Both the position numbers and the translations under genes were made by a program. Shown one piece after another: positions 31,641 through 44,434 of a stretch of 64,000 nucleotides of DNA; within the stretch, counting starts at the first letter, position 1, and every line of letters starts with the position of its first letter. Source of the DNA: Capronia americana. Its lineage: Eukaryota > Ascomycota > Eurotiomycetes > Chaetothyriales > Herpotrichiellaceae. Where the stretch lies: the NCBI GenBank assembly GCA_016110215.1, contig JADWQD010000011.1:930001-994000 (forward strand), in the 5' to 3' direction. Below the pieces are notes generated by a model. It ran no database searches. It was given only the letters and a program-made list of their open reading frames with translations, and had not been told where the DNA came from.

Positions 31641-34241
31641 TCAGAGCGTCGTGGCGGAAGAATACCCCAGAAAAGGGTTATACGCCGCATCCACAAACTG
31701 GGCGGACCACATGATTGGCTCGGAAATCCCCTGTGCAAAGCCCATGTACTCGCTACCACCTTGGCCTTGACCGTGACTTTCAAAATCGTAGAACCCTAGG
31801 ACGGAGGGATCAGGCCTCGTCATGCCGTCTGTGCTGGCACCGGATCTCGACGTAACGGGGAGGGAGGCCAAAGCCTGCTCCTGCTCCTGCTGCTCCTGCT
31901 GCTGTTGTTGTTGATGATGATGACGGTCTTTAGGCAGCTGCAAGTGGACTCGGCTCCTCGTTTCCTTCAACCCTTCCATCATATCCCTGGCCAGACGCGC
32001 GGCTTTGGAGTTCGTGCTGAGAACCTCAAACACACGCAGGCAGAGGTCCGCGTCCTCCTCGACGGCGGCCCAGTCGAACCGCTCGTCGCCAACGGGCTGG
32101 TCGTGGGCCGGGCCCAGGCCCTGGTCCGGGTCCAGGAGGATCCTGGCTACGAGGAGGATCGAGCTCGCGCAGATCAAGCACGAAATCATCTGCCACCAGG
32201 GGAAATCGAAGACGAGGCTCCTCTTATCCGGGATGTTGTGGAGGAGTCGTGCCGTCTGCTGGGCTGCGTCGACGCATGCCCTCTTCGACTGACTCACGCG
32301 CCAGCCGTCCAGGTCGAAGCCCCTCGGATCCGGGTTAGGAATTGGGTCTGGATCCGAGTTCGGAACCGGATTCGGATTAAGCCGCCCGGTTGACCGCGAT
32401 AGGAATGGGCGATGGATCAGAGCGCGGAGATTGTAGAATTTGATCGCGAGCATGTTTCTCTGTGGCCGCCAGGTCAGCTCAGTGGGACGCGTGGGTGGGT
32501 GATCATGCTCGTGGCAGCGAAAAAGCAAGGAGAACGAAAGAACAACGAGAGTGAGACTATGACACCAAGACCGAGGACATACCTGGCGACGAAACGTCTC
32601 TGATTTCTCGAACGGGTGGCCCAGGTCGAAACGGAGCGAGCGTGGGAGGCTGAACTTCCACTGCAGTAGGGTGTGGTCGAGGGTTTCTATTGTCGACAAG
32701 GTGCCCTCATCCAGCTGCGTGAAAACTGGGCTGTAGAGGCTGCGAAGGACTTGGCCTATGATGTGGGAGAAATGAATCATAGCTACGAAGTAGTCTCCGA
32801 TCCAGGGATGGTTTTCTGACGCGGCGGTCGCGGTGCCTGTGCCTGGTTGATCCGAGACAAGCACAGGCCCATCGTCTAACTGTGGCAGGGAGACGTTGAA
32901 GTCTCCTTGACGTATCGCGGGTGGTCTGCTCAGTTGTAATGCCACTAGTTGATCGAGGATGTACAGACTGTACCATACGCGGCGTCGTGCGCCTAGCGTT
33001 GAAGGCGGGTTTGGACCCATTTTCACCATGGCGTCTCCTTCGACGTGCAGACCGACGGCTTGGGCAAGGCGAATGACGAAACCTAGCTGCGTCCAGCACC
33101 TGGTTTCGAAGTCAGTAAGCTTAGATTGTGGCTGCAGGGAACTTACAGGTCTTTCTCACTCGTCGCTAGTAGATAGAAGCATTGCGCAAGCAGTGCACAT
33201 ATATGGTCGAGGCTCGTATCGGACTGAAGTTGCTGCGAGATTTGCAAAGCTTCCTCGAAATAGATCCGATGCTCTGGTGCCTCAGCCGGTGCATGGTCGG
33301 CGTCCGATTTTGAGAAGGAGTCATAACAAGCAGCGAGAGCAAATATCGTGACTTGAAATCTCAGCGCGCGTGATCAAGACCCAATCATGTCAATCCACTC
33401 ACATAACAGCGACAGCCATGGTCCATGAAGTTTGTCAGGCGCGTCCGTTTTCCAGAATTCCTCGTACTGTTCCTGGAACGTTTGCTGGCACACAAACGGG
33501 TAGGCGGTATGGATCGTGGAGAAGAAGATCTGCAGATAGCTATCGGCAGTTGCCCTTGGCGGTAGTAGGAAGGGCTTCTGTTCGTAGTTGGAGTGCCGTG
33601 TTATTTCGTCCTGTTCGTAGCTGTCCCAGACTTCAGAGTGCGTCGATGGCAGACTCGGTTGTGGGCCGACCTTCCCGCTGAGTGTTTGCTTCATAATATG
33701 CAAGAAGCGCACCTCACTCGCCTCCCCCAGGTATCTCTGAGGCGGCATCGCCAGGTTCTCATGCGATGGGGAGGTTTTGTCGCTCATGGGATCTGTCCCT
33801 TTTTGGCTTGTTTCTCTGTCCAAGTTGTGCATAGAGGGAACAGTTTGTCGCAGGTTGGCCAGTGTGACGGCCACGGCCCTACGGTCGTCTTCGTCGAGGC
33901 GTTGTCGGAGATCCTCGACGAGTCTATCATAGCTTGCAATGATCTCTAGCTGCTTTCGCGAGGTGCCATCGGTGCCATTGAACGAGGCTTCTGACGTTCT
34001 GCGACTGCGGCGCCAGAACCGACTGTCTGCCTTCGCATTCCACACACAAGAATGACCATAACCGACGCAACGGTTACAGACTGGCTGTTTCCCATCGCAC
34101 TTGTCCCTCATACAAATCAGTCCACTGGGGACGAGCAGCCGGGGTGGAGGTACTCACCTTGGCCTTGAGACGTCGGCAACTCTCACACGCTCTTGTTACC
34201 CGGCGACGCTTGATCTCTCGGTCAGAGCCATCTTCAGCCAT
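31641..34241 (-). CDS. Zn2Cys6 transcription factor with fungal-specific regulatory domain
   Basis: Five exons: 34241-34158, 34099-33403, 33351-33147, 33099-32583 and 32459-31641; 773 aa. Introns are 58, 51, 47 and 123 nt, all GT-AG. The first intron cuts the DNA-binding domain: exon 1 ends CESCRRLKAK and exon 2 begins CDGKQPVCNRC, forming a complete binuclear cluster (C-x2-C-x6-C-x6-C-x2-C-x6-C, about 19-46) after a basic KRRRVTR. The middle part matches Fungal_trans (PF04082): YLQIFFSTIHTAYPFVCQ, then LATSEKDLCWTQLGFVIRLA, then RRRVWYSLYILDQLVALQLS and RPPAIRQGDFNVSLP. After it lie an NP/DP repeat, a Gln-rich run (about 660-680) and a Gly/Ser tail. It acts in the nucleus as a sequence-specific regulator; the target is unknown and no metabolic cluster is adjacent. 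Confidence 0.92.
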
Positions 34242-35999
34242 ATTTACCAATGTTTGGGCTGTCCTGAATGCAAATATAGTCGATTCTCATGGGGGAGATG
34301 GAAACGAGTGCGTCGTGTCTCGTTCTCGTCACGTGAGTTCCGGGTCAGCAACGGCTAAGGCGGCTCTGACGGGAGCAGCTTGTTCACTCGTATTTCTCGC
34401 GGGTGGTGGGGAGATCTGTCGTGGGGAGATATTGAGTAAGGCCGCTCACGACGATCGTTATCGTCTTTAAAGGTGTCTGACGCATCAATCCCATCCATTT
34501 CGGAGGACGCCGTTATGAAGATACGCCGATCTGAACTTGAGGAAGAGATCAATATTCGATGCTCTGACGACCGACTGGATTGGGCGGGACGCGGCACGTG
34601 ATGAGCCTGACTAGAAGAAGTGCCTAAGTATCAGTAAAGATCCGCCGTATTATCATAGTCTACGATCGACCATAGTACAGTTCCGCGCAGACCCGATTTA
34701 TCAGTGCTTCAACACTTCTTACCCGTGCCGGCGCTTCGGTCTATTGTGTCTCTAGATTTTGCCAGCTTGAAAGCATTTTTGCTGCCGGCGTGCACTGTTG
34801 GAAATGCCATTGGGGCATAGCAATCATCGCCTCTCCACCTACGGCGGAATACCAAACACGCAATTAATCGCTGCATCACATCACATCACATCCACTCAGT
34901 CAGCTCCTGATACCTGGCCTCCACCTCCTCCTTATGCTCCGCAAGTACGCGTTGAACTCGTCTTCACTGATCGTAGCTGCTTTGGCCATGAGTTCGCTGG
35001 CGGAATCGTCCTGCTTACAGGAAGTCGACTTCATAGGCCGGCGGTATCGGTTGCGGGGGCCAAGGTGATTCCCTTGCCTTCTTTTCCGCTGTCTTGAACT
35101 GGCTGCGAATACTCGACAGACCCTGGTACCGTAGAGCGGACCGAGCTCGCAAACCGGCCTGTAGTTGGGGAAGTGAAATTAGGATATCCGTGTTACATAC
35201 CTTGACGGTTGCCAGTATGCAAGGCTCCGGAAAGTCAGGGGGGTCATTGTCGCTATCTGGAACGCTCGATTTTCCCCGACACATTGCCCATCGCCAGCTT
35301 TATCTGCGACGTAGTCTTACTGCGTACTGCGTAGTACTGTGTCGTATGTCCGGGAACACAAGCTTTGACAGCGCAAAGCTTGGTAAAGCTTGAGCCGCAC
35401 GAATACCGTCTTCATTGGACCGTAAGAGTACGAGACGACGATCTGGAAGAGTTGTACTTGTTATGCTTGTGGATGCCTCGAGACACTTACTTTGTACTCG
35501 TACGAGTATGCGCAAGGGAGATCGAGAGGTGGATCATGTCGGGCCTCATTCGTGTGCTCTAAACCACGTGTGCTGTCTCCTCATCTGACAGGAGTGCAGC
35601 GAACTACCAGTAGAGAGACCTCACTTTGCGACGTGACTCGGTTGATCGCCACTTCGATTGTGTCGCTCCAACACAGCTTCGCATTTGACCATCGGAGGCA
35701 TCAGAAGCTTACAATTGAGTATGCTTTCATCGAGTAGGTTGCAGAACAAGTCATCCATCAGCTCATGGGAGTCACGACAGCGAATACGGGACACCTACAC
35801 ATCTCAAATTAGCATCGGGTACTCTTCTTGACCAGCGTCCGTCCTGTTGGAGGACCATTGCTTCCTCTGCATGCTCGTTCACCAATATTGCACTCGATTC
35901 AACACATTAGCGTACCATCTCGACTTGTTTTTGGTAGACGAGGTCGTGGAGTGTGGTAATAATGTTTCCAATTCAACGCATGTGCTTTGACGGCCGTGT
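34242..35999. other. 1.75-kb spacer without a gene
   Basis: Holds the promoter of the Zn2Cys6 gene at the left and the 3' UTR of the zinc transporter at the right. A CATCA/CACAT repeat lies at about 34875-34890. Short frames on both strands overlap and have no domain features. No transposon remnant was recognised. Confidence 0.5.
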
Positions 36000-37625
36000 C
36001 TATTTCGCTGTCAATGCAAAGCTAAAGCCCAATATGGCCATGCCCAAAAATGCAAAGGAAATACAAGTTCCCTTGTTGTGGCTCAGCTGCAGACTCTCCG
36101 CGAAAAGCGATAAGGCAACACTGGTCATCACCCCCGACGTCACCGCAAACATGCCACCATACACTCCTTCGGTAGGAGCTCCCAAACTGCTTCTTTTGGC
36201 CAGCTTGAACCACAAAGCTGCAATGCCGGCTCCGAGCGGCTGCGAAACGCCGCCTAAGAATGACGACCATGCTATTGCCTTGGCCCTGGAGCCGATCGCG
36301 AGGTATAAGGGCAGAGACATGGCAAAGCCTTCGGTGATGTTGTGGATGAACAACGCCATGAAGACTGCGAACCCGAGTGTCGGATTTGCGTGGTTGGTTG
36401 CATAAGTGATGAAGCCCTCTGGAGCTTTGTGTAAGGCAATGGCCAACGATGTCTGTAGGCCGATGGACATGAACGCATTGGTAGGGACGTGGTGATGGTG
36501 TTCTGGTGGTCCTGACGGTGAATGTGAGTGGTGAGATGCGCGGCGATGAGACCCACTTATGCTGCCGTGTTGGTGCTGGGGATGATGAAAGTGATGTGTC
36601 GACGATCTCGACCGATTCATAGCAGGTTTCGAGCCTCGTACTTCGACGTCCTGAGTCGTATGGCGACCAACAAGGGACCCGTTCGATGAATGACCCTGCT
36701 CCTCGACCTCTCCAAACGTCGAACCGCTGCGCCAGGTAGGTGAGCGCAAGACAGGAGCATGGGGCGGCATAGCAGAGCCTCGTCTCTGGACCGCCTTGAA
36801 GCAGTCCTGGCCGCAAGGATCTGTGAAGCCCATACACGGACCGGTTTCATCACAGTTGTCTTTCTGGCCACTCACGTACTTTGTGAGTGTCCTTGTGAGC
36901 GTTCTAGGCATTATGGATATTTTCCGAGTACGTGCAGTGTGAAAGGACTGGTCACCGGTCTGCGCATTTTCTTCGAGGCTCGGCTTTCTAGGGCTCAGGC
37001 TGCCGGGCCGAGACAGCAGCGGACTGTCTTCGTCGGCATCTCGACTGGGATCTGTCCGACATTTCGAGATCAAGAGACCATTGGTATGCTCGTCGTCGTG
37101 TGCATGTTCTGACATTTCTTCATGATCCTTGGCCTCCTCCTCGTCATGAGTGTGGTCGCAGTCGACGACGTGCGATGGAATGAACTGGTGTAAAACGCGC
37201 GACAGCAATTGTATACCGACAACGCCCGCCAGAAACAGCCCGATCAGGAGATACGACGCCGCGCGAGGCGAGTAGCCTGCGTCCTTGAAGTATTTCTTGG
37301 ACTGCGGAAGCATCGAATATAGGGCCGAGAACAACTGCATCACCGTCAGCCCTATTGCCTCCTGACGTGGAGTTGACTCACCATGACCCCAAAACTGAGA
37401 CTCAACGAGGCGGAGAGAAAAGCATCACTTTCTGATATTGAAAAGTTGCGCCACCGGGGAATCTGCCTCACGGGGATATCGACGCAGATGATGGCGGAGC
37501 CAAGAACGCAGGCTTTTTTCATGCGGTCAGTCATCAATGGGAGCCCGATGTGAAGACGGTAACTACTCACCGACGCCGCTAATACATGTCATGATCCATC
37601 CTCGAGTATCATTGTCGATGGCCAT
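36000..37625 (-). CDS. ZIP-family zinc transporter (Zrt3-like)
   Basis: Three exons: 37625-37571, 37512-37382 and 37334-36000; 506 aa. Introns of 58 nt (CTGAC branch) and 47 nt restore GVACVLGSAIICVDIP and SLSFGVMLFSALYSMLP. ZIP proteins move Zn2+ into the cytosol. TM1-TM3 lie in the first 105 residues. The loop between TM3 and TM4 is very long (about 115-350), disordered, and His-rich at both ends (HTHDEEEAKDHEE; several HH clusters). The metal site is intact: ALHKAPEGF on TM4 and FIHNITEGFA on TM5, followed by GGVSQPLGAGIAALW. The architecture with a large His-rich loop resembles yeast Zrt3, which releases zinc from the vacuole, so a vacuolar site is inferred. It shares a 493-bp divergent promoter with the nuclease gene. 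Confidence 0.9.
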
Positions 37626-38118
37626 CTTGCCGAGCGTTGACTTGCCCGGAAACGGCTGTTCATGTAGAGGTGCTGTAGGAAATACGCCGCTGTTCGCTGC
37701 AATCAAAGTTGATACTATGTTTTAATGTGTTCTAGGGAGGCAAGGAGAGGTAACGGTTGGAAGTGGTACTCGGTATGGTGAAGGAATGAACAGTGGTAGG
37801 TCGAGACTCGGCCGCAGTTGCAACCAGCCGGAATGACGACAAACTTCTTTAGAGGACCTTAAGGACTCGACGTTTGCGGCTTAGGGGCCGCCTCGCCGCC
37901 CCCACAGGCCCTAGGTGTACGAATGATGCGCGAGGCAATGCCTGCACCGCCTAGCTGGCCAGCCTCTCAGCCTTGCTCGAGGCAGCCGGTGGCCACTTGC
38001 ACATGCCTGGGTCAGCTGCGCGTTGATTGGCTTCGTCAGTCACGACTTTTCTATCGATCTTTGAGAATGCGACGCGTCCTTGATGGCATTCTCCTGACAT
38101 TTCTCACCAACCCGACAC
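37626..38118. promoter_or_regulatory. Divergent promoter between zinc transporter and NUC1-type nuclease
   Basis: 493 bp between the two ATGs; both genes read outwards. No defined element was assigned. A GC-rich stretch with GGGGCCGCC lies at about 37884-37902. Confidence 0.5.
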
Positions 38119-39204
38119 ATGTCCAAAACCACCATTGCCATCATCGCGGCCACGTCTGCTTTTGCAGGCGCGTCGCTCACGGCTCTGTTGATTCCCCGAT
38201 CCCGAAAAGATGAGCCCAGGCCGACGCCGACTTTGAGCGAGCCCTCGCTGGCTCCGACACTACCTTTGCCGGCGACTCCTCCACCGCCCTCATCCATCCC
38301 TGTACCGGTTCCAGTGACGGCATCGACGCAGCCTGCCTTATCCTCTGTAATAGCGCCAGTCGATCCATCTGGCATACTGCGATATGGCTTTCCCGGCCCG
38401 GTTGCCGACACATTGGCTACTCCCTCCCACCTCTCGTCGTTTAACAGATTCACGCGAAATCCTCACTGGGTAGCGGAGCACTTCACGGCTCAGTCATTGC
38501 TCATGAACAATGGATCTCGGCGGCATAGCGTGTTCTACGAAGATCTGTCTGTCCCTCCCATGTTCCGCGCGAAGCTTTCCGATTACTTTCGAAGCGGCTA
38601 CGATCGAGGACACCAAGTCCCAGCGGCTGATGCAAAATGGTCACAAGAAGCGATGGACTCGACGTTCGTCTTGAGCAATATGTGTCCGCAAGTTGGCGAA
38701 GGCTTCAATCGTGACTACTGGGCACATTTCGAGGAATTTTGTCGGGGCCTGGTGAAGAAATACCCCAGCGTCCGAGTGGTCACCGGCCCACTGTACTTGC
38801 CCAAGAGAGACGAACGAGACGGGAAATGGAGAGTGTCGTACGAAGTGATCGGGAATCCTCCCAACGTGGCTGTGCCCACTCATTTTTACAAGATCATTTT
38901 CGCAGAGGAAGCTGCTCACAGCCCCATTGGACCGGTGGCCCTTGGTGCTTTTGTCTTGCCTAATGCTGAGATCCCAAATTCCAAAAGCTTGCGAGAATTT
39001 GAGGTTCCCCTTGAAGCAGTGGAACGAGCCAGTGGGCTGGTCTTTGCAGACAAGCTCCCCATTGAAAGGAGAAAGCGGCTTTGCAGCGAAGTCGCCTGTG
39101 ACATAATTGTTCGCGAATTTGATAAAGCTCGGCAACAGTCGAACGGCGTCGGACAGGCTCCGAGAGGACTTCCTCAGATTCAGCAACCTGGAGGCAAGTG
39201 GTGA
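38119..39204 (+). CDS. nuc1: Mitochondrial nuclease NUC1 / endonuclease G
   Basis: Single exon, 361 aa. This is a DNA/RNA non-specific beta-beta-alpha-metal endonuclease. The N-terminus (TIAIIAATSAFAGASLTALL) is a hydrophobic segment like the inner-membrane or import anchor of fungal NUC1, followed by a Pro-rich linker to about residue 90. The catalytic DRGH is at 162-165 with His165 as the general base, and FVLSNMCPQ-GEGFNRDYWAHFE supplies the metal-binding Asn. GFPGP near residue 90 and VRVVTGPLYLP are further family landmarks. Known role of the family: mitochondrial DNA turnover and, after release, nuclear DNA degradation in cell death. No truncation is seen. Confidence 0.93.
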   Translation: MSKTTIAIIAATSAFAGASLTALLIPRSRKDEPRPTPTLSEPSLAPTLPLPATPPPPSSIPVPVPVTASTQPALSSVIAPVDPSGILRYGFPGPVADTLATPSHLSSFNRFTRNPHWVAEHFTAQSLLMNNGSRRHSVFYEDLSVPPMFRAKLSDYFRSGYDRGHQVPAADAKWSQEAMDSTFVLSNMCPQVGEGFNRDYWAHFEEFCRGLVKKYPSVRVVTGPLYLPKRDERDGKWRVSYEVIGNPPNVAVPTHFYKIIFAEEAAHSPIGPVALGAFVLPNAEIPNSKSLREFEVPLEAVERASGLVFADKLPIERRKRLCSEVACDIIVREFDKARQQSNGVGQAPRGLPQIQQPGGKW

Positions 39205-40069
39205 AAACTAGAAATGATTGATGCTCAGCGGAGGCTGTTGCTCACACGACACGAGCATAGAACGCGCAAACTTGGAGTTTCCAGACCATCTTTGAGATCG
39301 AGCTTTTTAGCAGCATGTAGCATATGGCGGGGCATAGCATGGAATGAAATGGGACACTGGTCGAGTCCTCAAACAAAGAATTTCCCAAATGGACAGATTG
39401 GGTATGCGCAACAGGCATGGCTTTGCCGTAACAGTCTGCGACCGTCTTCACCATCCAGTATATTGCGGAAAGAATGAGAGAAACGAAGCACGCCGCACGA
39501 CGCATCCGCAATCATGGCATACAACTAGATTCACTTCAGTCTCGAAGGTAGCACCGAAGCGATCGAATGCTTTTGTCTGCCTTGCGATGACTGACACTTG
39601 CTTATCGATCCAATCGAGACGGACTGATATCAGTCTGCGTCACATAGGCTGCCCAATTCAGCCTCTCACTGGGCTCTTCCAGATGTCGATATGACTTCCT
39701 GTTGTTTTTTGGGTGAGTGACTCATCGTTCAGCCAACCAGATTTAGGCACCAAAGGCCCAGCCTTGTGGCCTAGAATCCTCATAGGCAGCAGGGCCTTCT
39801 GGCGGCATTGCGAACCAGCCCGGCGAACCTCATGGGATCGGTTGGGCTGATTGAATTGTCCAAACATAGACATATTGTCGGACATAGTGCGTCGATATCG
39901 GCCTTCCAGGCAACAAGTGTACCCCTCTCTAGGCTCCCTCCCCGCTACACGGTGTCCTTGCAATTCATATAACTTCCAGCCTCATGGCTCTGTTTACCGG
40001 TCATGTCCCTCAATCCAACATTTCCTTCACCTCAATCTTACTTGTCTTTCTTCCCACAACGCCGCCAAG
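39205..40069. other. Spacer upstream of the AAA ATPase gene
   Basis: 865 bp. The reading frame of the ATPase stays open from an ATG at 39851, but the ATG at 40070 has the context GCCGCCAAGATG and starts the conserved charged N-terminus; the upstream part is probably 5' leader. No other feature. Confidence 0.5.
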
Positions 40070-42345
40070 ATGCCTGGAGAAACGGAGGTCCCGAAGAGAG
40101 CTGACGAGGCTGAGAAGAAGAGCAACAGCGACGAGTCAGAGAAGAGTGACAAGGGAGTGAAAGACGAGGAGCCGAAGGAGCCGGAGGTTGTCAAGGGCAG
40201 CATTACCGAAGCCAAAGCATTGTACTCGAAGAAAGACAATGACGGCAAATATCAGTGGGTGACTGAAGAGCCGCTTGACGTCGTTGATGCCGCCGAGAAC
40301 GAGAAGACGGCTCGGTACGCGTTTCTTGTCCGCAAGCAGAAATCATACGACAGCCGCAAGAAGTACGACATCCACTCCATCATTGTCCAGTCTCCGTGGT
40401 TGAAGAAGGCGCTGGGAGTGATCCTCGAGGACTACCCCGGCATCACGACGAATCTCAAGCGCCTCGTGTTTCGAGCGCCTTTTCACCCATTCGTGCATCG
40501 GTGGACGCGACTGGCCGACCTGCTGGAGAAGAACGAGTTCGAAGAGGATATTGCGCGCGAACACCTCCAGCTGTTCCATGACGTCTTGTTCGAGGAGCTC
40601 AAGAACGCCATTGCGGCAAAGATCGACCTGGTCAAGAACGGCGTCATCACCTTCGAGTACCTGTGGACTATCTTTGAGCCCCAGACGCTGGTCTACAGCG
40701 TGTCTGACGGGAAAGAGTGCGTGTTCAAGCTCAACTCGTCGAGCACCGGCACGGACCAACGACGGGGGCTCGACTACCTCCAGCTCGATGTCTGGTCCGT
40801 CGATTGGGACGGCAGTAAGTTTGGCCAGCATGTGACCTACCTCCAGGACTACGAGTTCGCGGGGACAACCCCGATCACCTCGCTCCAGGCATACCCTTTG
40901 GAGTTTCACCCTGAAAAGGAGCAACTCATGATGCGTCTCGTCCTCCGTGGCAAGCTTTTCGAACGCCTCGCCGGCTACCACTACAAGGCATACCGGGGAG
41001 TGGCTCTGGGATATGGCCGTTGCGGCATGATCCGTCACAACATTGAGTCACGGATCATCATCGACTGTGAAGCCCACAACCGATTCTTGCCAAACAGCGC
41101 GGTCTACTTCAGTTCCCTATCCAAACCGACGAAGAAGTCGACGGTAGTCGTTGGCGAGGCAGAAGAGGATGACCTGTCCGACGATGAAGTTGACATCTTC
41201 GACGATGACTCGGACTACCTTGCCACTCCGGACTCGGAGAACGACGCGAAGAAGCCCAAGCACCGTCCTCTTACCGCCGAAGAACTCCTCCTCGCCGTCC
41301 CCTATGTGCGCGGGTACGCCATCAAGACCAAGAAGTGGCTCTGGTTCTATGTCGACCAAGTCGAAGAGATCAAGTTCGCGGAGAACGCGTTTGCTTCGTT
41401 GGTCTTGCCAACCGAGCAGAAGTCGTTGATCCGTGCTTTTGTCGAGTCACAGGTCAAGTACAAGGATGACTTTGACGATATCATCGCAGGTAAAGGACGG
41501 GGCATGATCATGCTTCTCGCCGGTCCACCAGGCGTGGGCAAAACTCTGACGAGTGAATCGGTGGCCGAAGACATGCGTGTCCCACTCTACATGTAAGTTG
41601 CACCGGAAATGGGATGATGATGATGTTGGGAGCTAACAGCAGAGTCAGGATGTCGGCGGGCGATCTTGGACTCGACCCCTCGGGCATTGAAGAGTCACTC
41701 AATCTCGTTCTCGACATGGTCAGCAAATGGAACGCGGTTTTGCTCTTGGACGAAGCCGATGTCTTTCTGGAGGCCCGGTCCTCGAATGATCTTGAACGCA
41801 ACAAGATGGTTTCGATCTTCCTGCGGGTTTTGGGTAAGAATGGACCCACATGAATTCCTCGTGACCACTACCTACCCACGAGCGTTGGTTCTGTCGCACT
41901 GGCACCACGTCCCACAGCAGCTATCCTACCGATCCACTTCACATCTCACGTTTAAGACATACAGCTGACGATTTATCCCGCAGAGTACTATGAAGGCGTT
42001 CTCTTCCTGACCACGAACCGCATCAAGAACATCGACGAAGCCTTCCATTCTCGTATCCACGTCACGGTCAACTACCCGAGCCTGTCGATCGAGTCGCGCC
42101 GGCATATCTGGCAGACCTTCCTCGGACATGACCATCCGATTAGCGGTAAGGATTTAGACCGGCTCGCCAAAGTGAACCTCAACGGCCGACAAATCAAGAA
42201 CATCCTCAAGACGGCACAGATGTTGGCACGCAGCCAGGACAACCAGCCAGCACCGGCCAAGGACGGGAAACGTGGTGGTGTCAAGGTGGAGATGCGTCAT
42301 GTGGAAACCATCCTGGCCATCGAGCGAGGCACGTCATGGGAGTAA
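40070..42345 (+). CDS. AAA-family ATPase with fungal N-terminal domain
   Basis: Three exons: 40070-41592, 41649-41833 and 41984-42345; 689 aa. Introns are 56 and 150 nt (GTAAGT/GTAAGA donors); the first joins VPLY-MMSAGDLG. Residues 1-60 are charged and disordered. Residues about 100-420 match the N-terminal region of fungal AAA proteins (DUF7025-type: IHSIIVQSPWLKKAL, FEYLWTIFEPQTLVY, FEPQ landmarks, YHYKAYRGVALGYG), ending in an acidic patch (EEDDLSDDEVDIFDDDSD). The AAA core has Walker A GPPGVGKT (485-492), Walker B LLLDEAD (about 539-545), a sensor TTNR, and an arginine-finger region AFHSRIHVTVNYP. It resembles cytosolic or nuclear single-AAA proteins whose substrates are unknown. Function beyond ATP-driven remodelling is not inferred. 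Confidence 0.9.
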
Positions 42346-43070
42346 AGTAATGTGTTACTGGTCGGGCGTTCACACAGTACAGGACGAGGTGGATTAAGCT
42401 ATGTAGTGCTAGAGTCAGTTCTGGCACTGCTACCCAGTTAGGATAAAACCCAACCTCGCCATGCCGGGAGAGAGGGGTACGAGGTAGAAATGTGCTCAAC
42501 ACCTACGTTCACGTTCATGCGAAGTAGGATAAGGCAGCCAACAGACATAAGTAGTCAATGCCGTGGCTGAAGGATGCCAACAAACCGGTTCTGGAAGTCT
42601 TGAATCTGGACCTTTCGTATCACATACAGTGCAGGACTGGGTACAAGGGTGCTCACTCATTCCTATCCTTGTCCGGCCCCCAACCGCAACGGATGATGAA
42701 TGGACAAGTCTTAGTTGTACGCAGCACGCAGTACCAGGTGGATGCCTGGCCACACATAATTAATGGCCGATCTCGAAAAGCTTGGACAGACCAGACCTGG
42801 AGGCACATACTCGTACATACTCTGGTGGGCCCTCGTCGGCAATACCCTTCGTCCCCCATCACTCTTGACCTCGCTTGAAGACTTGGCTCATTGCCCATTT
42901 TTTCTTTTCTTGTTCCTGACAGAAGAACCAACCGAGCCACCCAACCACGACCCCATATTCGCAACGACTAGGAATCGAGGTGCATGCAGTGACATGCATG
43001 CAGTGTGCAGCGCTATGATTTTCGCCACCGACGTGTCTCAGTTTTTTGTGCTCGTGCTGCAACCACTCAC

Positions 43071-43107
43071 CACAGCACAGCACGGCACAGCACGGCACAG
43101 CACACGG
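43071..43107. repeat. (CACGGCACAG)n microsatellite
   Basis: Three to four units of CACGGCACAG/CACAG in tandem within the gene desert. Confidence 0.85.
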
Positions 43108-43538
43108 TAGGACCACGCGGTAAGTAAGTAGGGAGTGCCAACACGGTCGTCACGATTATAGTAAGTAAGTCAGTCAGTAGGTAGGTAGGGCTTTGGTTCA
43201 GGAATAACCCACAGCTGTACTGCATACCACTACCTGTGTTACCCTGCGTGCCATGCTCCCTTCCACGACCGACGACGGATACGCGGACTGGGTCTTGACA
43301 ACCGGAGGAAAAGGAGAATTTATCTCTGTTCCCGCACCTGCACCCGCACCCGCTCCGGGTGTGTGACCTTTCATGCTGCAACGTTCGTCCAAGTCGATGC
43401 TGGGCCAGAGAAGAAGCAATTATTGCATGGAAAAGGGAAAAAGTTGGTTGCGGGGAAACAACAAAGAGCTGGTGCTCGCTACTGCTCGCTACTGCCACGG
43501 CTACGGCTACGACTACGAGGTACGAATGTGACATGCGA

Positions 43539-43562
43539 CTGCGGCTGCGGCTGCGGCTGCGA
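43539..43562. repeat. (TGCGGC)n microsatellite
   Basis: Four hexamer units of CTGCGG; a related CTACGG repeat sits just upstream at 43498-43519. Confidence 0.85.
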
Positions 43563-43820
43563 GTAAGGCTTGCGAGGTGGCATCCGTCCCGAAGATCGGC
43601 GTTTGCTTTCTTCTTCCTTCTTTCTTGTGTGGGTATTCGTACTGTATGAGACGAGTATGTATGTCTGCCGTGTTTGTCTTTGTGTGGGAACGTAGGAGTA
43701 TTAGACTCGTACAGTAACTTGAGCTCCGGAGTACCGAGTAAGTGATTAGTGAGAAGTGAGTACCTAGTGCACGAGGTACATGTACTGTACCTGGATAGCT
43801 TACATGCGGCTGAGGCTGAC

Positions 43821-43850
43821 GGTGAGGGTGAGGGTGAGGGTGAGGGTGAG
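43821..43850. repeat. (GGTGAG)n microsatellite
   Basis: Five perfect GGTGAG units. Confidence 0.95.
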
Positions 43851-44392
43851 GCATTTCCTCCCGCATGCCTACATTCATACTTCCCATCGTGGGTAGGATT
43901 AAGTACTGGATGCCGCCCTACTCCACAGGTATCCATCGCTGAGGACGGAAGTACAAGTACGAGTGTCCAGTCAGTCACTGAGAGCCGAGCTTGCAGCTTC
44001 CAGCGTCGAGCTTCGGACTGGGTGCCGGTAGGATATGGGTATTGCTTACTTTTCCAACACATCATATCGCATCGCATCGTATCGCATCACATCACATCAA
44101 CGTCGATGACCCGTCCGGAAGACACGGATCGGTGTGTGGAGTAGAGTACAGTACGAGCAGTACAAAACATCCAGTTCAAGTCCACAGTTTACAGTTCACT
44201 ACTACATACTCTGGATAAATCTCCCGCCGAGACAACTGTTTTACATAGTGCGAATAATCACTCACTTCTAAGAGCACGAGTACGAGCATGAGTACGAGTA
44301 GTCACAGCGAGGAAATAGGTGTGACTGTGGTAGTAATATCTCGTCATTACTCTACGAGCACCGTGGACTTCCAGCTTTATGCGTCCAGATTC

Positions 44393-44434
44393 CAGCTTCG
44401 AGCTTCGAGCTTCGAACTTCGAACTTCGAGCTCG
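44393..44434. repeat. (GCTTCGA)n heptamer repeat
   Basis: Five heptamers alternating GCTTCGA and ACTTCGA. Confidence 0.9.

Noticed and set aside
43067..44077. 336-codon minus-strand frame
   Set aside because: It is made of translated microsatellites (Ser-Pro, Arg-Ser, Val-Ala, Gly-Cys runs), has no domain, and sits in a desert of simple repeats.
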